64,000 nucleotides of DNA. It comes from CAYMZZ01 sp044463125 (GTDB lineage Bacteria > Bacteroidota > Bacteroidia > Chitinophagales > Chitinophagaceae). Positions 9,161 to 17,927 of this stretch are shown here, piece by piece. Numbering within the stretch: position 1 is the first letter of the stretch; the number at the start of each line of letters is the position of its first letter. The stretch is from the NCBI GenBank assembly GCA_044463125.1, contig JBIQMS010000015.1, positions 17,613-81,612 of the forward strand. Reading direction: 5' to 3'. A program made the translations under genes and the position numbers. The notes beneath the pieces are model-generated. The model did not search any database. It worked only from the letters and a program-made list of their open reading frames with translations, and was not told the origin of the DNA.

Positions 9161-9190
9161 CAGACCATTTCAGCCTGCGGGCAGGGTTTG

Positions 9191-9227
9191 TTGCGACAAA
9201 TGCGGGCTGAAATTGCGACAAGTGCGG
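9191..9227. promoter_or_regulatory. Tandem direct repeat upstream of the VOC promoter
   Basis: Two 15-bp units, 9191-9205 (TTGCGACAAATGCGG) and 9213-9227 (TTGCGACAAGTGCGG), differ at one base and are 22 bp apart, two helical turns. They overlap an inverted repeat (9167-9175 with 9205-9213). This is the layout expected of a dimeric activator site, for example of the AraC type, which is an inference. Confidence 0.45.
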
Positions 9228-9304
9228 AAGCGTATGTCCTGGAGGCCGAACCTATGCGGGCAAATGAGGCTTTTTCCGGAACTTTAAGGAAATAGCAAAA
9301 TAGT

Positions 9305-9919
9305 ATGAGCCGGAAAATATTGCCCGCCTTTTATATAGTTGTGTTAGCAGGTATTGTTGCCTGCAACAATACTGATAAAGAGAAAAAGAACACCGCCCCT
9401 GCAGCAGATTATTCTGCTTTCTACGCGAAAGCTGATAGCATTTCGATGCTGGCACAGCAGGAATTGCTAAAAGAGGTGAGCAAAGCCATTCAGCAATCAG
9501 GCCCCGCTTTCGCGGTTGATTTTTGTTCAACCCATGCATTGCCGATAACCGACTCAATCGCGCGAGACAATGGTATCCAATTGCAAAGGCTGAGCGACCG
9601 TAACCGTAATCCACAAAACAAACTGGTAGAGCCGCTTGATAAGCAGGCATGGGATAGCTTGAAGACAATGTTAGCGACCGGTAATAAAAAGGCCAGCCTT
9701 ACATGGAGCGATGTGGCGCAGCACCCCGTCTTCTATAAACCCATCGTGCTGGGTATGCCCACCTGCCTCAAATGTCACGGCAATCCATTGGACGATATTG
9801 ACGCACCCACGATGGATATTATTCGAACCCGCTATCCGAATGACCTGGCCACGGGTTATCGGCTGGGTATGTTGCGAGGAATGTGGAAGATTAGCCCGAC
9901 TACCGGAATGGGAATGTAA
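9305..9919 (+). CDS. DUF3365-type c-heme lipoprotein
   Basis: A 204-residue exported protein. The N-terminus has a lipoprotein signal ending in AGIVAC, with Cys20 as the likely lipidated residue. The body (CSTHALPITDSIARDN and following) matches the DUF3365/Tll0287-like sensor fold, and one heme motif CLKCH lies near residue 155, consistent with covalent heme c. Such domains are thought to sense redox state or small ligands. It precedes a small membrane protein and a thioredoxin, suggesting a shared redox role, though the gap to the next gene is 44 bases. Confidence 0.75.
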   Translation: MSRKILPAFYIVVLAGIVACNNTDKEKKNTAPAADYSAFYAKADSISMLAQQELLKEVSKAIQQSGPAFAVDFCSTHALPITDSIARDNGIQLQRLSDRNRNPQNKLVEPLDKQAWDSLKTMLATGNKKASLTWSDVAQHPVFYKPIVLGMPTCLKCHGNPLDDIDAPTMDIIRTRYPNDLATGYRLGMLRGMWKISPTTGMGM

Positions 9920-9963
9920 CCTGAGTTACAGAAGAAAATTTGAGGAATTTGGAAATTTGAGGG

Positions 9964-10230
9964 ATGAGAAAATTTGAATCCCTGGTAACTGGTTGGAATA
10001 TGCTTCGCTGGTTGCGCCTATTATTTGGAGTTTTGATAATTGTGCAGGGAGTTATCGCGGCGCAAGTTGTTTGGGTGATCGCGGGCATTGCACTCACGGT
10101 TTTGGCCCTGCTGAATAAGGGTTGTTGTATGGCCGGTCAGTGCGGTATACCTGATAAAGGTAGAAATGACCTAAAGGAAAATGAAACCATATCGAGAATT
10201 CAATACGAAGAAATAAAACAAAAGTCATGA
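9964..10230 (+). CDS. Small two-helix membrane protein
   Basis: 88 residues with a hydrophobic hairpin (LLFGVLIIVQGVIAA and VVWVIAGIALTVLALL) followed by a Cys-bearing stretch, NKGCCMAGQCG. A WNMLRWLRL segment before the first helix is typical of a Bacteroidetes family of small membrane proteins often found beside a thioredoxin. The three cysteines could form a redox site. The start at 9964 keeps the usual GWN-RW stretch; a start at codon 13 is possible since the preceding bases look like a low-complexity repeat (TTTGAGGAATTTGGAAATTT). The ATG of the thioredoxin overlaps its stop by 4 nt. Confidence 0.6.
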   Translation: MRKFESLVTGWNMLRWLRLLFGVLIIVQGVIAAQVVWVIAGIALTVLALLNKGCCMAGQCGIPDKGRNDLKENETISRIQYEEIKQKS

Positions 10231-10526
10231 GTAGTTTTTCAGAATTGATTGGAGGAGACAAGCCAGTGCTGGTTGATTTTTTTGCCACATGGTGTGGGCC
10301 CTGCAAAGTGCAGGCTCCTATTCTGGAGGAAGTGAAACAGCGCGTGGGCGATGATGCATCCATCATTAAAGTGGATGTGGACCGTAGTCCCGAAGTGGCC
10401 CAGCTATTTCAAATAAGGGGTGTACCTACATTGATTGTTTTCAAAAAAGGAAAAGTGCGCTGGCGTCAATCTGGTGTGTTTCCCGCCAATGACCTGGAAA
10501 GGGTATTGAGAGAAAATATGGACTAG
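10227..10526 (+). CDS. Thioredoxin
   Basis: A 99-residue single-domain thioredoxin: FFATWCGPCK places the redox pair at Cys23 and Cys26, the cis-proline loop is GVPTLIVFKKG, and the length fits a plain cytosolic thioredoxin without signal. It would reduce disulfides in client proteins. Its start overlaps the stop of the membrane protein (ATGA), so the two are co-translated. The neighbouring c-heme lipoprotein and Cys-bearing membrane protein suggest electron transfer toward the envelope, an inference. Confidence 0.92.
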   Translation: MSSFSELIGGDKPVLVDFFATWCGPCKVQAPILEEVKQRVGDDASIIKVDVDRSPEVAQLFQIRGVPTLIVFKKGKVRWRQSGVFPANDLERVLRENMD

Positions 10527-10562
10527 AAAGCCGATTCGGTAATTAGACTATTTGTTGATTTG

Positions 10563-11273
10563 TTAAACCGAAGTGGTTTCTTCCTTTACGTTGAAAATAA
10601 ATCCCACACCATATACATTTTCTATCTTCACTTCCTGCGACGCCGAGAGTTGTTTGCGCAGGCGCGAAATGAATACATCGAGGCTGCGGCCGGCGAAATA
10701 ATCGTTTTCGCCCCAGATCCTTACCAGGATGTCTTCGCGTTTCACTACCTTATTCTTGTTCAGAAATAAATATTCCAGCAATTGAGCTTCACGGGGAGTG
10801 AGGGAGATGTCTTTGCCGGCATCCTTAACGGTGAGCTTCAGCATATCTTTTTGCAGGGTAAGATCGCCTGCCCGGATGCTGCCACTGGTGATAGTGGCCG
10901 GCGCGTTGCGCCGGATGATATTGCGAATGCGCAATACCAGTTCATCTATATCAAATGGCTTGTTGATATAATCATCGGCGCCTAAACGAAGTCCAAAAAG
11001 CCGGTCCTTTTTTTCGTTACGTGCGGTTAAAAACAAAAAAGGTGTGGCGGGGCTGAGTTCACTCACTTTCTTCGCCAGTTCAAATCCATCTTCACCGGGC
11101 AATTGCACATCAATAACCAATATTTGGTATCGGTCGGGCTGCGCGGCAAATGCCTGGAAAGCTTCTTCGGCCGTTTTATGCCAATCCACCTGAAACTCCA
11201 TCAACTGTAGGTAGCCCGATACCACATGTCCCAGGTCCTGTTCATCCTCCACTAATAATATTGTATTATCCAT
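10563..11273 (-). CDS. OmpR-family response regulator (RprY-like)
   Basis: 236 residues: an N-terminal receiver with acidic pair Glu9/Asp10 (LLVEDEQDLG), phospho-acceptor Asp55 (LVIDVQLPGEDG) and the KP lysine (INKPFD), then a winged-helix DNA-binding domain ending in SLDVFISRLRKQL. The ATG at 11273 was preferred over one six codons upstream because the receiver then starts normally. It lies directly behind the histidine kinase, so they form a pair, resembling RprXY of Bacteroides. Its targets are not known; the nearest transcribed block is the mannosidase locus starting on the opposite strand. Confidence 0.9.
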   Translation of the reverse strand: MDNTILLVEDEQDLGHVVSGYLQLMEFQVDWHKTAEEAFQAFAAQPDRYQILVIDVQLPGEDGFELAKKVSELSPATPFLFLTARNEKKDRLFGLRLGADDYINKPFDIDELVLRIRNIIRRNAPATITSGSIRAGDLTLQKDMLKLTVKDAGKDISLTPREAQLLEYLFLNKNKVVKREDILVRIWGENDYFAGRSLDVFISRLRKQLSASQEVKIENVYGVGFIFNVKEETTSV

Positions 11274-11308
11274 ACGCGTATAATTATGCACCCGCCTTCT
11301 ACCGCCGG

Positions 11309-12724
11309 TTACGCAAGTGAAATATAAATGATAAACTCCGTGCCTTCTTTTTCCTTCGATCGCAGGTCAAGCTCCCAACCATGCGCATGTACGCATTGCC
11401 TTACGTAAAACAATCCCAGGCCCAGCCCGTTGGTGGCGTTATTGGCCATATTATTGGTGCTACGGAAAAATTTATCAAAGATAAGGCCTTTCATATCCTC
11501 GGGAATCCCCACACCATTATCCGCGATATGCAGCGCCAGTTTTTTCCCGTTGAGCCGGGTGAATACCTTCAACTCTTTGTGGGTATGATTATTATACTTA
11601 ATGCCATTATCCAGAAGATTAATAATCATGGTCGTGGTCCAAAACCGGTCGAGCATCACCTTATGCCGTGTAGCTGGTTTTTCATAGGAGATGGTAACCA
11701 ATTGGTTTTGCACCAGCAGGCGATAGTCCTGAATAATTTCTTCCAACAAATCTTCCAGCACCAATTCTTCCAGTTGCAGGTTACTCGCATCCATCAGGGT
11801 GAGGTCCAATACCTGGTTGAACAGGGTCTTTAATCTTTGCGACTGGCGGTTGATAACGGCCGTAAGCGATAATACCCGCTCGCGGTCTTCCATGATCCTT
11901 TCGTTTTGCAGGCTCTTGTTGGCGACGATAATACTCGAAAGCGGGGTGTTGAATTCGTGCGTGATGCTGTTGACAAAATCGGATTTCATCTCCGCCAGCT
12001 TTTTTTGCTTCAGCCAGTTGCGGAAAGTGAGATAGAAGATGGCCGCCACACAAAAGATAGAGAACAGAGCCAATAATAATACTGGCCACATTTTTCGCAG
12101 TATCAATAAAACACGATATGGGGAATCGGCATAGAGGCGGAATGTAATACGGCTGGAATAAGGCGTGGGACTACTTACCGTAATGGCGCTCACTTCGTTC
12201 GTCTTATTGGGATTATCAAGACTGCCGGAAATAATACCGTTGAAGTTTAGTCCATCTGTTCCTTCTATATTAATGGGGCACAACTGCACATAGTTGATGC
12301 CATCGAAAGTAACCGATACTTCCTGCAGTACGGAAAGCCATTCCAACGAACCTTCGAACTGAATTTTTTTCAAATAGCCTTTCATGAGGCTGTCAACCGT
12401 ACTTTTCGCCCGAAGCTCCCGGAAGATGCTGTCACAAATTCTTTGTCCTAATGCTTCGAAAACTTTTTTATCCGATTTAAGAAGTGAATCCAGCTCGCGC
12501 ATATGCGCGTTCACATATTTATCAATGATCTGTTGACCACCCGGGAAAATTTTATCATTTGATATACTGCTGCGATACAAACTGTTGATCGCTTCTTTCT
12601 CCTCAAAATAATGTTGTTCATCTTTTAACTGGTAGGTATTGTAAACCAGGAAGAACTGCACAGCAGCCAGAATAAGAAAGCTGAGGATGGCAATAGTTTG
12701 ATATAAGCGAATACCTGATCGCAC
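11309..12724 (-). CDS. Sensor histidine kinase (RprX-like)
   Basis: A 471-residue membrane kinase. Transmembrane helices lie at about residues 8-28 and 210-232, enclosing a periplasmic sensor of about 180 residues that I do not recognise. The kinase core has the H-box SITHEFNTPLSS with His256, the N-box INLLDNGIKYN, G1 HIADNGVGIPEDM, the F-box FDKFFR and G2 GLGLGLFYV. It starts with GTG; a TATCTTTA box at 12743-12750 (minus strand) is 18 nt before it and may be the promoter. It is cotranscribed with the response regulator. Confidence 0.9.
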   Translation of the reverse strand: MRSGIRLYQTIAILSFLILAAVQFFLVYNTYQLKDEQHYFEEKEAINSLYRSSISNDKIFPGGQQIIDKYVNAHMRELDSLLKSDKKVFEALGQRICDSIFRELRAKSTVDSLMKGYLKKIQFEGSLEWLSVLQEVSVTFDGINYVQLCPINIEGTDGLNFNGIISGSLDNPNKTNEVSAITVSSPTPYSSRITFRLYADSPYRVLLILRKMWPVLLLALFSIFCVAAIFYLTFRNWLKQKKLAEMKSDFVNSITHEFNTPLSSIIVANKSLQNERIMEDRERVLSLTAVINRQSQRLKTLFNQVLDLTLMDASNLQLEELVLEDLLEEIIQDYRLLVQNQLVTISYEKPATRHKVMLDRFWTTTMIINLLDNGIKYNNHTHKELKVFTRLNGKKLALHIADNGVGIPEDMKGLIFDKFFRSTNNMANNATNGLGLGLFYVRQCVHAHGWELDLRSKEKEGTEFIIYISLA

Positions 12725-12802
12725 GATAGTTAGTATAAGAATTAAAGATAGGGGAGTACCGGCAAATTACTGAATTGTTATAGTTCCGTTAACAATGTGT
12801 TA

Positions 12803-12817
12803 GGCATCCATTAATAG
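12803..12817. promoter_or_regulatory. Candidate operator GGCATCCATTAAYAG upstream of SusC
   Basis: GGCATCCATTAATAG occurs 70 bases before the SusC start, and the same motif with one change stands 80 bases before the first GH92 gene (20393-20407). It could be a shared regulator site of the mannosidase locus. Evidence is only the match and the similar distance. Confidence 0.3.
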
Positions 12818-12887
12818 CAATGAGTGGGAGCTATGGATATTTTTATCGCAGCTTGAAATCCGACTGCTCGATTGACGGTAAGGCCGT

Positions 12888-15800
12888 ATGAAACGATCGG
12901 CGTGGAATTTTTTCAACCAAAACCCAAAAAAAATGTCGACCAAACAAAAACTGCTCTGTTTCGGTTTAATGGCTCTTTTGTGCTGTGGCCTGATGGAGGC
13001 CAGAGCACAAACCGGTGATGCATCGCAAGTGATCACCGTTACCGGCACCATCCGGGATCCGCTCAATTCCCCACTTGCAGGAATCAATGTTCAGAATCTT
13101 CGCACAGGAAAAGGCGTCATCACAAACGCTGAAGGAAGTTTCAGTATCGAAGCCATCAAGGGCGACTCCCTGCTGGCTACGCACGTTGGCTACAAAATGC
13201 AATACTGGGTATTGCGCGATCGTATTGAAGCCGACCTGCAAATGGAGCCCGAAGTGGGCAGCCTGAACGATGTGGTAGTGGTAGGCTTTGGCCGCCAGAA
13301 AAAAATCAGCCTCGTAGGCGCGCAATCATCTGTAAATGTGGAAGAGTTAAGAGTACCGGTTGCCAACCTGAGTGCGGCACTGTCGGGACGCATCGCAGGC
13401 CTGGTAGGTGTGCAACGTACCGGTTTGCCAGGTTCCAATGGCGCTGATCTCTGGATCAGGGGTATTTCCACTTTTGGCAACAATAGCGCTGCTCCGCTGA
13501 TTATTGTAGATGGCGTAATGGGGCGCGATATCAATGCCTTTGACCCGGAAGACATTTCCTCCTTTACCATTTTGAAAGACGCCTCCGCCACGGCGGTATA
13601 TGGTGTTGCCGGCGCCAACGGTGTTATCCTGATTACTACCAAGCGGGGTAAGGCCAGCAAGCCGGTGCTGATGTTTAACTATAACCAGGGTTTTATTTCC
13701 TTTACCAAAACGCCTGAGCTTACCAATGCCGAGCAATATATGGAGCTGCGCAACGAGGCTCTGATTGCCAGTGGCGCTGCGCCTGCTTTTTCGCAGGACT
13801 ATATTGATAGCACCCTCGCGGGTAATCAGCCCTATCTCTATCCCAATGTGGATTGGATGAAGACCATCTTCAAATCCGCCGCCATGAATCGTCGCGCCAA
13901 TTTCAGCGCCCGTGGTGGTTCGGAAAATGCCAACTATTATGTAGGCCTCGCCTATTATGAAGAAGGTAGCCTGTTGCGTACCGACGGTTTACAAACCTAT
14001 GATGCGGATACGCGCTTCCGTCGATACAACTTTACTTCGAACGTGAATATGAACTGGACCAAGACAACCAAATTTGAACTTGGTATCCAGGGTTATATCA
14101 CCAATTTGAATATGCCGGGCACCAACCCACAGGAAGCATTCAACCGCGTGATGCAAACGCACCCGGTTTTGTACCCTATCATGTATCCCAATAATTTGTT
14201 GCCCGCGGTGAACCAGTCGCTCGATGCGCAACCCAATCCTTACGGGTTGTTGACGCAGCGTGGCTATGTGAACACGGCCAGCAACCAGGTATATTCCAAT
14301 GCACGCATTACGCAAGATCTGGGTGGTATTGTTCCCGGGCTTTCGGCCTCCGTGCTTTATTCTTTCGATGCCTGGAACTCGCATACCATCAGCCGTACCC
14401 GCGATCGCAGTTCTTACCAGATCGATCGTGGTAATCCTTACAACCCCGATGGTTCACTCAACCTGACCATCATCCGTGAAGGATCGGAGAACCTGGGTTA
14501 TGCAAGGTCGAATGATGCCAATCGCAAGAGCTACCTCGAGGCATCGATTAATTATAACGCGGATATTTTCAACGATGACCATCATATTACCGCGATGATG
14601 CTTTACAACCGTCGCGAAGATGTTTATGCATTTGCGACCGACCTCACTTCCTCACTGCCTTTCAGAATGGATGGTTTGGCCGGACGTGCTACCTATTCCT
14701 ATCAGAATAAATACTTCGGTGAATTCAACTTTGGTTATAATGGATCCGAAAACTTTGCACCCGAGAAGCGTTATGGTTTCTTCCCCTCCTTTGGTGTGGG
14801 TTGGGTACTCTCGAATGAGAAGTTCTTTGATCCGATCAGCAATGTATTCCAGTTCCTGAAGCTGCGCTATTCCAATGGTTTGATTGGATCAGGCAGCGGT
14901 GGTCGCCGTTTTGGCTTCCTTACGCTGGTTAACAGCAATGCACCGGGTTATACATTTGGTTACGGCAGCCAGGAAACCGGTTTTGGCGGTGTGGCCATTA
15001 CCGATTATGGTTCCAATGTGGCCTGGGCCAAATCGCACAAGCAAAACTTCGGTGTTGAATTCAAAACTTTCAACTCGCGTATTTCCGTGAATCTCGACTT
15101 CTTCAGCGAAAAACGTACCGGCGTATTCCTGAATCGCGGAAACCTGCCCGACTATGTTGGCTTAAACAACAACCCCTTCGGCAACCTGGGTGAAATCAGC
15201 AATAAAGGTATCGACCTGACTATTGAGTCGCTGCCCGTGAAGATCGGAAGCACTACCTGGGATTTCCGTGGTACGCTCACTTACAACCGCGATATGATCC
15301 TGGAGAACGATAGCCCCATTCAGCCCTATCCTTATATGGAAACACGTGGCGTGAATATTTTGTCGCGCTTTGGCTATGTGGCACTGGGTCTTTTCCAGAG
15401 CCAGCGGGAGATCGACAACAGCCCGGTTCAAACCATGGGTAATCCCCGTGTAGGTGATATCAAGTACAAGGACCTGAATGGCGATGGCCTGATCAACGCG
15501 AACGACCGCACCCGTATCGGCAATGGCGATGTGCCCAACCTGGTATTTGGTGGCGGATTCAATGTAACCTGGAAGCAGTTCTATTTTGGCGCTTTCTTCC
15601 AGGGTATTTCGGGCGCGGATCGTCTGTTGAGTGGTGATGGTATTATTCCCTTCAACAACAGCATTGGTGCCGAGCGTAGCAACCTGCTGGCTATTGCTAC
15701 CGATCGCTGGACGGTGGAGAATCCCAATCCCAATGCCTTCTATCCCCGACTTGCACATGGTAATGTGGAGAATGCTAACAACAGCGTGGCCAGCACCTGG

Positions 15801-16031
15801 TGGGTAAAGGATATCGATTTCGTTCGTTTGAAAACCATCGATTTTGGTTATAACCTTCATAAGAGCGCGCTGGATAAGCTGGGCATGAAGAATGCGAGAA
15901 TTTATATCCAGGGTGTTAACCTGTTTTACTGGAGCAAGTTCAAGCTTTGGGATCCGGAATTGAATACCAGCAATGGCGCTCTTTATCCCAATACGCGCAC
16001 TATCTCCATAGGTGTACAGGCGAATTTCTAA
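12888..16031 (+). CDS. SusC/RagA TonB-dependent outer-membrane transporter (PUL 1)
   Basis: A 1047-residue outer-membrane importer for large oligosaccharides. After a signal peptide (LMALLCCGLMEARA, then Q) comes a carboxypeptidase-like domain (VTGTIRDPLNSPLAGINV, about 50-130), the TonB-plug with YGVAGANGVILITTKRG, and a long beta barrel with late motifs GDIKYKDLNGDGLINANDR and WWVKDIDFVRLK. The first ATG is used; an internal ATG at codon 16 gives a more usual signal peptide and may be the true start. It is directly followed by its SusD partner. It is the first gene of the locus, divergent from the kinase. Confidence 0.95.
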   Translation: MKRSAWNFFNQNPKKMSTKQKLLCFGLMALLCCGLMEARAQTGDASQVITVTGTIRDPLNSPLAGINVQNLRTGKGVITNAEGSFSIEAIKGDSLLATHVGYKMQYWVLRDRIEADLQMEPEVGSLNDVVVVGFGRQKKISLVGAQSSVNVEELRVPVANLSAALSGRIAGLVGVQRTGLPGSNGADLWIRGISTFGNNSAAPLIIVDGVMGRDINAFDPEDISSFTILKDASATAVYGVAGANGVILITTKRGKASKPVLMFNYNQGFISFTKTPELTNAEQYMELRNEALIASGAAPAFSQDYIDSTLAGNQPYLYPNVDWMKTIFKSAAMNRRANFSARGGSENANYYVGLAYYEEGSLLRTDGLQTYDADTRFRRYNFTSNVNMNWTKTTKFELGIQGYITNLNMPGTNPQEAFNRVMQTHPVLYPIMYPNNLLPAVNQSLDAQPNPYGLLTQRGYVNTASNQVYSNARITQDLGGIVPGLSASVLYSFDAWNSHTISRTRDRSSYQIDRGNPYNPDGSLNLTIIREGSENLGYARSNDANRKSYLEASINYNADIFNDDHHITAMMLYNRREDVYAFATDLTSSLPFRMDGLAGRATYSYQNKYFGEFNFGYNGSENFAPEKRYGFFPSFGVGWVLSNEKFFDPISNVFQFLKLRYSNGLIGSGSGGRRFGFLTLVNSNAPGYTFGYGSQETGFGGVAITDYGSNVAWAKSHKQNFGVEFKTFNSRISVNLDFFSEKRTGVFLNRGNLPDYVGLNNNPFGNLGEISNKGIDLTIESLPVKIGSTTWDFRGTLTYNRDMILENDSPIQPYPYMETRGVNILSRFGYVALGLFQSQREIDNSPVQTMGNPRVGDIKYKDLNGDGLINANDRTRIGNGDVPNLVFGGGFNVTWKQFYFGAFFQGISGADRLLSGDGIIPFNNSIGAERSNLLAIATDRWTVENPNPNAFYPRLAHGNVENANNSVASTWWVKDIDFVRLKTIDFGYNLHKSALDKLGMKNARIYIQGVNLFYWSKFKLWDPELNTSNGALYPNTRTISIGVQANF

Positions 16032-16075
16032 TCCAAGCTGAAAATCAAAACCAAGGAATTTCAAAAGCAATTGCA

Positions 16076-17884
16076 ATGAAAAAATATAGTAACATACTCT
16101 TCCTGGTGGCGGTACTCTTCCTCAGTTCCTGTTCCAAGTTTCTGGACCAGGTGCCGGATGATATCCTTACCACCGATGAGATTTTTCAATCGCGCGAGAA
16201 TACAGATAAGTTTCTCGCCAATATCTACAATGCGGTACCCAACGAGTTTTCGCAGCGCTTCGTGGTAAATGAGAACTCAGGTACCTGGACCGGTAGCAGT
16301 GATGAGGCCAAGTATAACTGGGACTTCAACTACGGGGGCCGTCTCAACAACAGTACCTGGACCTATACCGACGGGGAAGTGGCCGCTTTCTGGCGCAACT
16401 ATTATCGCGCTATCCGGAATGCTACCTTCTTTATCAAGAATATTGATAATGCCAACCCGGCTGAAGTGAATGAGGAGATACGCCGTGTGTATAAGGCCGA
16501 AGCCAGGGCGCTGCGTGCTTTATATTATTTCTACCTGGTAAGGCTTTATGGTCCGGTGATTATTATTGGCGAAGACATGCTCGACTTTGAAGCGCCGGCA
16601 GAGGCACTTCAGGTACCTCGCAATACCATGGAGGAGTGCATCAATTTTATAACAACGGAGTTTGACGCAGCCTATGCCGACCTGGGCAACCAGCCGCTGA
16701 GCCAGCAATGGGGCCGCATGACCCGTGGCGTTTGCAAAGCTTATAAGGCCGAAGCGCTTCACCTGGCCGCCAGCCCGCTCTTCAATGGCAACCCCAACTA
16801 TGCCAATATGAAGAATCCCGATGGCACGCAATTGATCAGTTCCACCTACGATCAAAATAAGTGGAAGCAGTCGGCCGATGCGGCAAAAGCTTTTATTGAC
16901 GAGTTTGTACCCACTGTTTATGATCTGTATGTGGAAACCAATGGCAATCCCTTTATGCAGGCCTATCTTTCTTGCAAGAATGTGGTATTGCAGGATTGGA
17001 ATAAGGAATGGATTTTTGGCCGCACACGTTCCACCAATTATTCGCAGTACGACCGCACCCCCAAGCATGTGGGCTTCCCCTCACAAACACAGGGTGGCGG
17101 CGCATTGGGCGTAACGCAGACCATGGTAGATGCTTACTATATGGCCAATGGGTTGCCCATCACTGATCCGGCTTCCGGTTATGTGGAAACAGGTTTCAGC
17201 GACTACCAGGCTCCGTTTGATGTGCAGGCACGTTCCACCTTCAACCAATGGGTGAATCGTGAACCACGCTTTTATGTGGGAGTTACTTATAACCGCAGCT
17301 ATTGGCTGAACCAATATTCGAGCCCCACACCCGTTATCACGATTATGGAATTCAGTGGTAACTCGGGTCGTATTCAAAGTACTTCCGACGTTACCCCCAC
17401 AGGCTATATCGTTCGCAAGAATGTTGCTTTAAACGGCAACAACCGCGGCGTGGTACTGCTTCGCCTGGCGAATGTTTATCTCAATTATGCCGAAGCGCTG
17501 AATGAGTATGATCCCGGCAATACCGATATTCTGAAATACCTGAACCTGGTCAGGAAGCGGGCGGGGATTCCGGAATTTGGCAATGATCCCGGCCAGATTC
17601 CCGCACCGGCCGGCCAGGCCGCGATGCGCGAAGCCATCCGTGCGGAAAGAAGGGTAGAGCTTGCTTTTGAAAACGTGCGCTATTTTGATACACGCCGCTG
17701 GCTTATTTCCGAGCAAACCAATAACGGTCCTTTTTACGGAATGAACCTGGCAGCCAACGGCAACGCTTTTTACGAGAAAACGGTGCTGGAAGTGCGCACG
17801 TTCCAACAGCGCGACTACCTGTGGCCCATTCCCAACAACGAAGTGTTGAAAGATCCCAACATGGTACAAAATACCGGTTGGTAA
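16076..17884 (+). CDS. SusD/RagB surface glycan-binding lipoprotein (PUL 1)
   Basis: 602 residues with a lipoprotein signal ending FLSSC (lipobox), placing it on the outer-membrane surface above SusC. The SusD fold is shown by the TPR-like helical N-terminal third (EARALRALYYFYLVRLYG) and the C-terminal YLNYAEALNEY, LVRKRAGIP and ERRVELAFENVRYFDTRRW. The start at 16076 is chosen because the signal peptide begins there; the longer frame overlaps the end of SusC and reads nothing meaningful. The gap to SusC is 44 nt. Confidence 0.95.
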   Translation: MKKYSNILFLVAVLFLSSCSKFLDQVPDDILTTDEIFQSRENTDKFLANIYNAVPNEFSQRFVVNENSGTWTGSSDEAKYNWDFNYGGRLNNSTWTYTDGEVAAFWRNYYRAIRNATFFIKNIDNANPAEVNEEIRRVYKAEARALRALYYFYLVRLYGPVIIIGEDMLDFEAPAEALQVPRNTMEECINFITTEFDAAYADLGNQPLSQQWGRMTRGVCKAYKAEALHLAASPLFNGNPNYANMKNPDGTQLISSTYDQNKWKQSADAAKAFIDEFVPTVYDLYVETNGNPFMQAYLSCKNVVLQDWNKEWIFGRTRSTNYSQYDRTPKHVGFPSQTQGGGALGVTQTMVDAYYMANGLPITDPASGYVETGFSDYQAPFDVQARSTFNQWVNREPRFYVGVTYNRSYWLNQYSSPTPVITIMEFSGNSGRIQSTSDVTPTGYIVRKNVALNGNNRGVVLLRLANVYLNYAEALNEYDPGNTDILKYLNLVRKRAGIPEFGNDPGQIPAPAGQAAMREAIRAERRVELAFENVRYFDTRRWLISEQTNNGPFYGMNLAANGNAFYEKTVLEVRTFQQRDYLWPIPNNEVLKDPNMVQNTGW

Positions 17885-17927
17885 TTGAGGGACTGAACAG
17901 CGATTCTTCAAACAAAAAATCAAAAAA

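Noticed and set aside
12888..16031. Signal transduction by the first SusC through an anti-sigma factor
   Set aside because: It has no STN domain and no sigma/FecR gene is next to it; the nearby two-component system is the better candidate for control.
15162..16076. Long open frame on the minus strand opposite the end of SusC and the start of SusD
   Set aside because: It crosses a well-supported SusC end and a gene junction, has no family features, and is a shadow of codon bias in the real genes.
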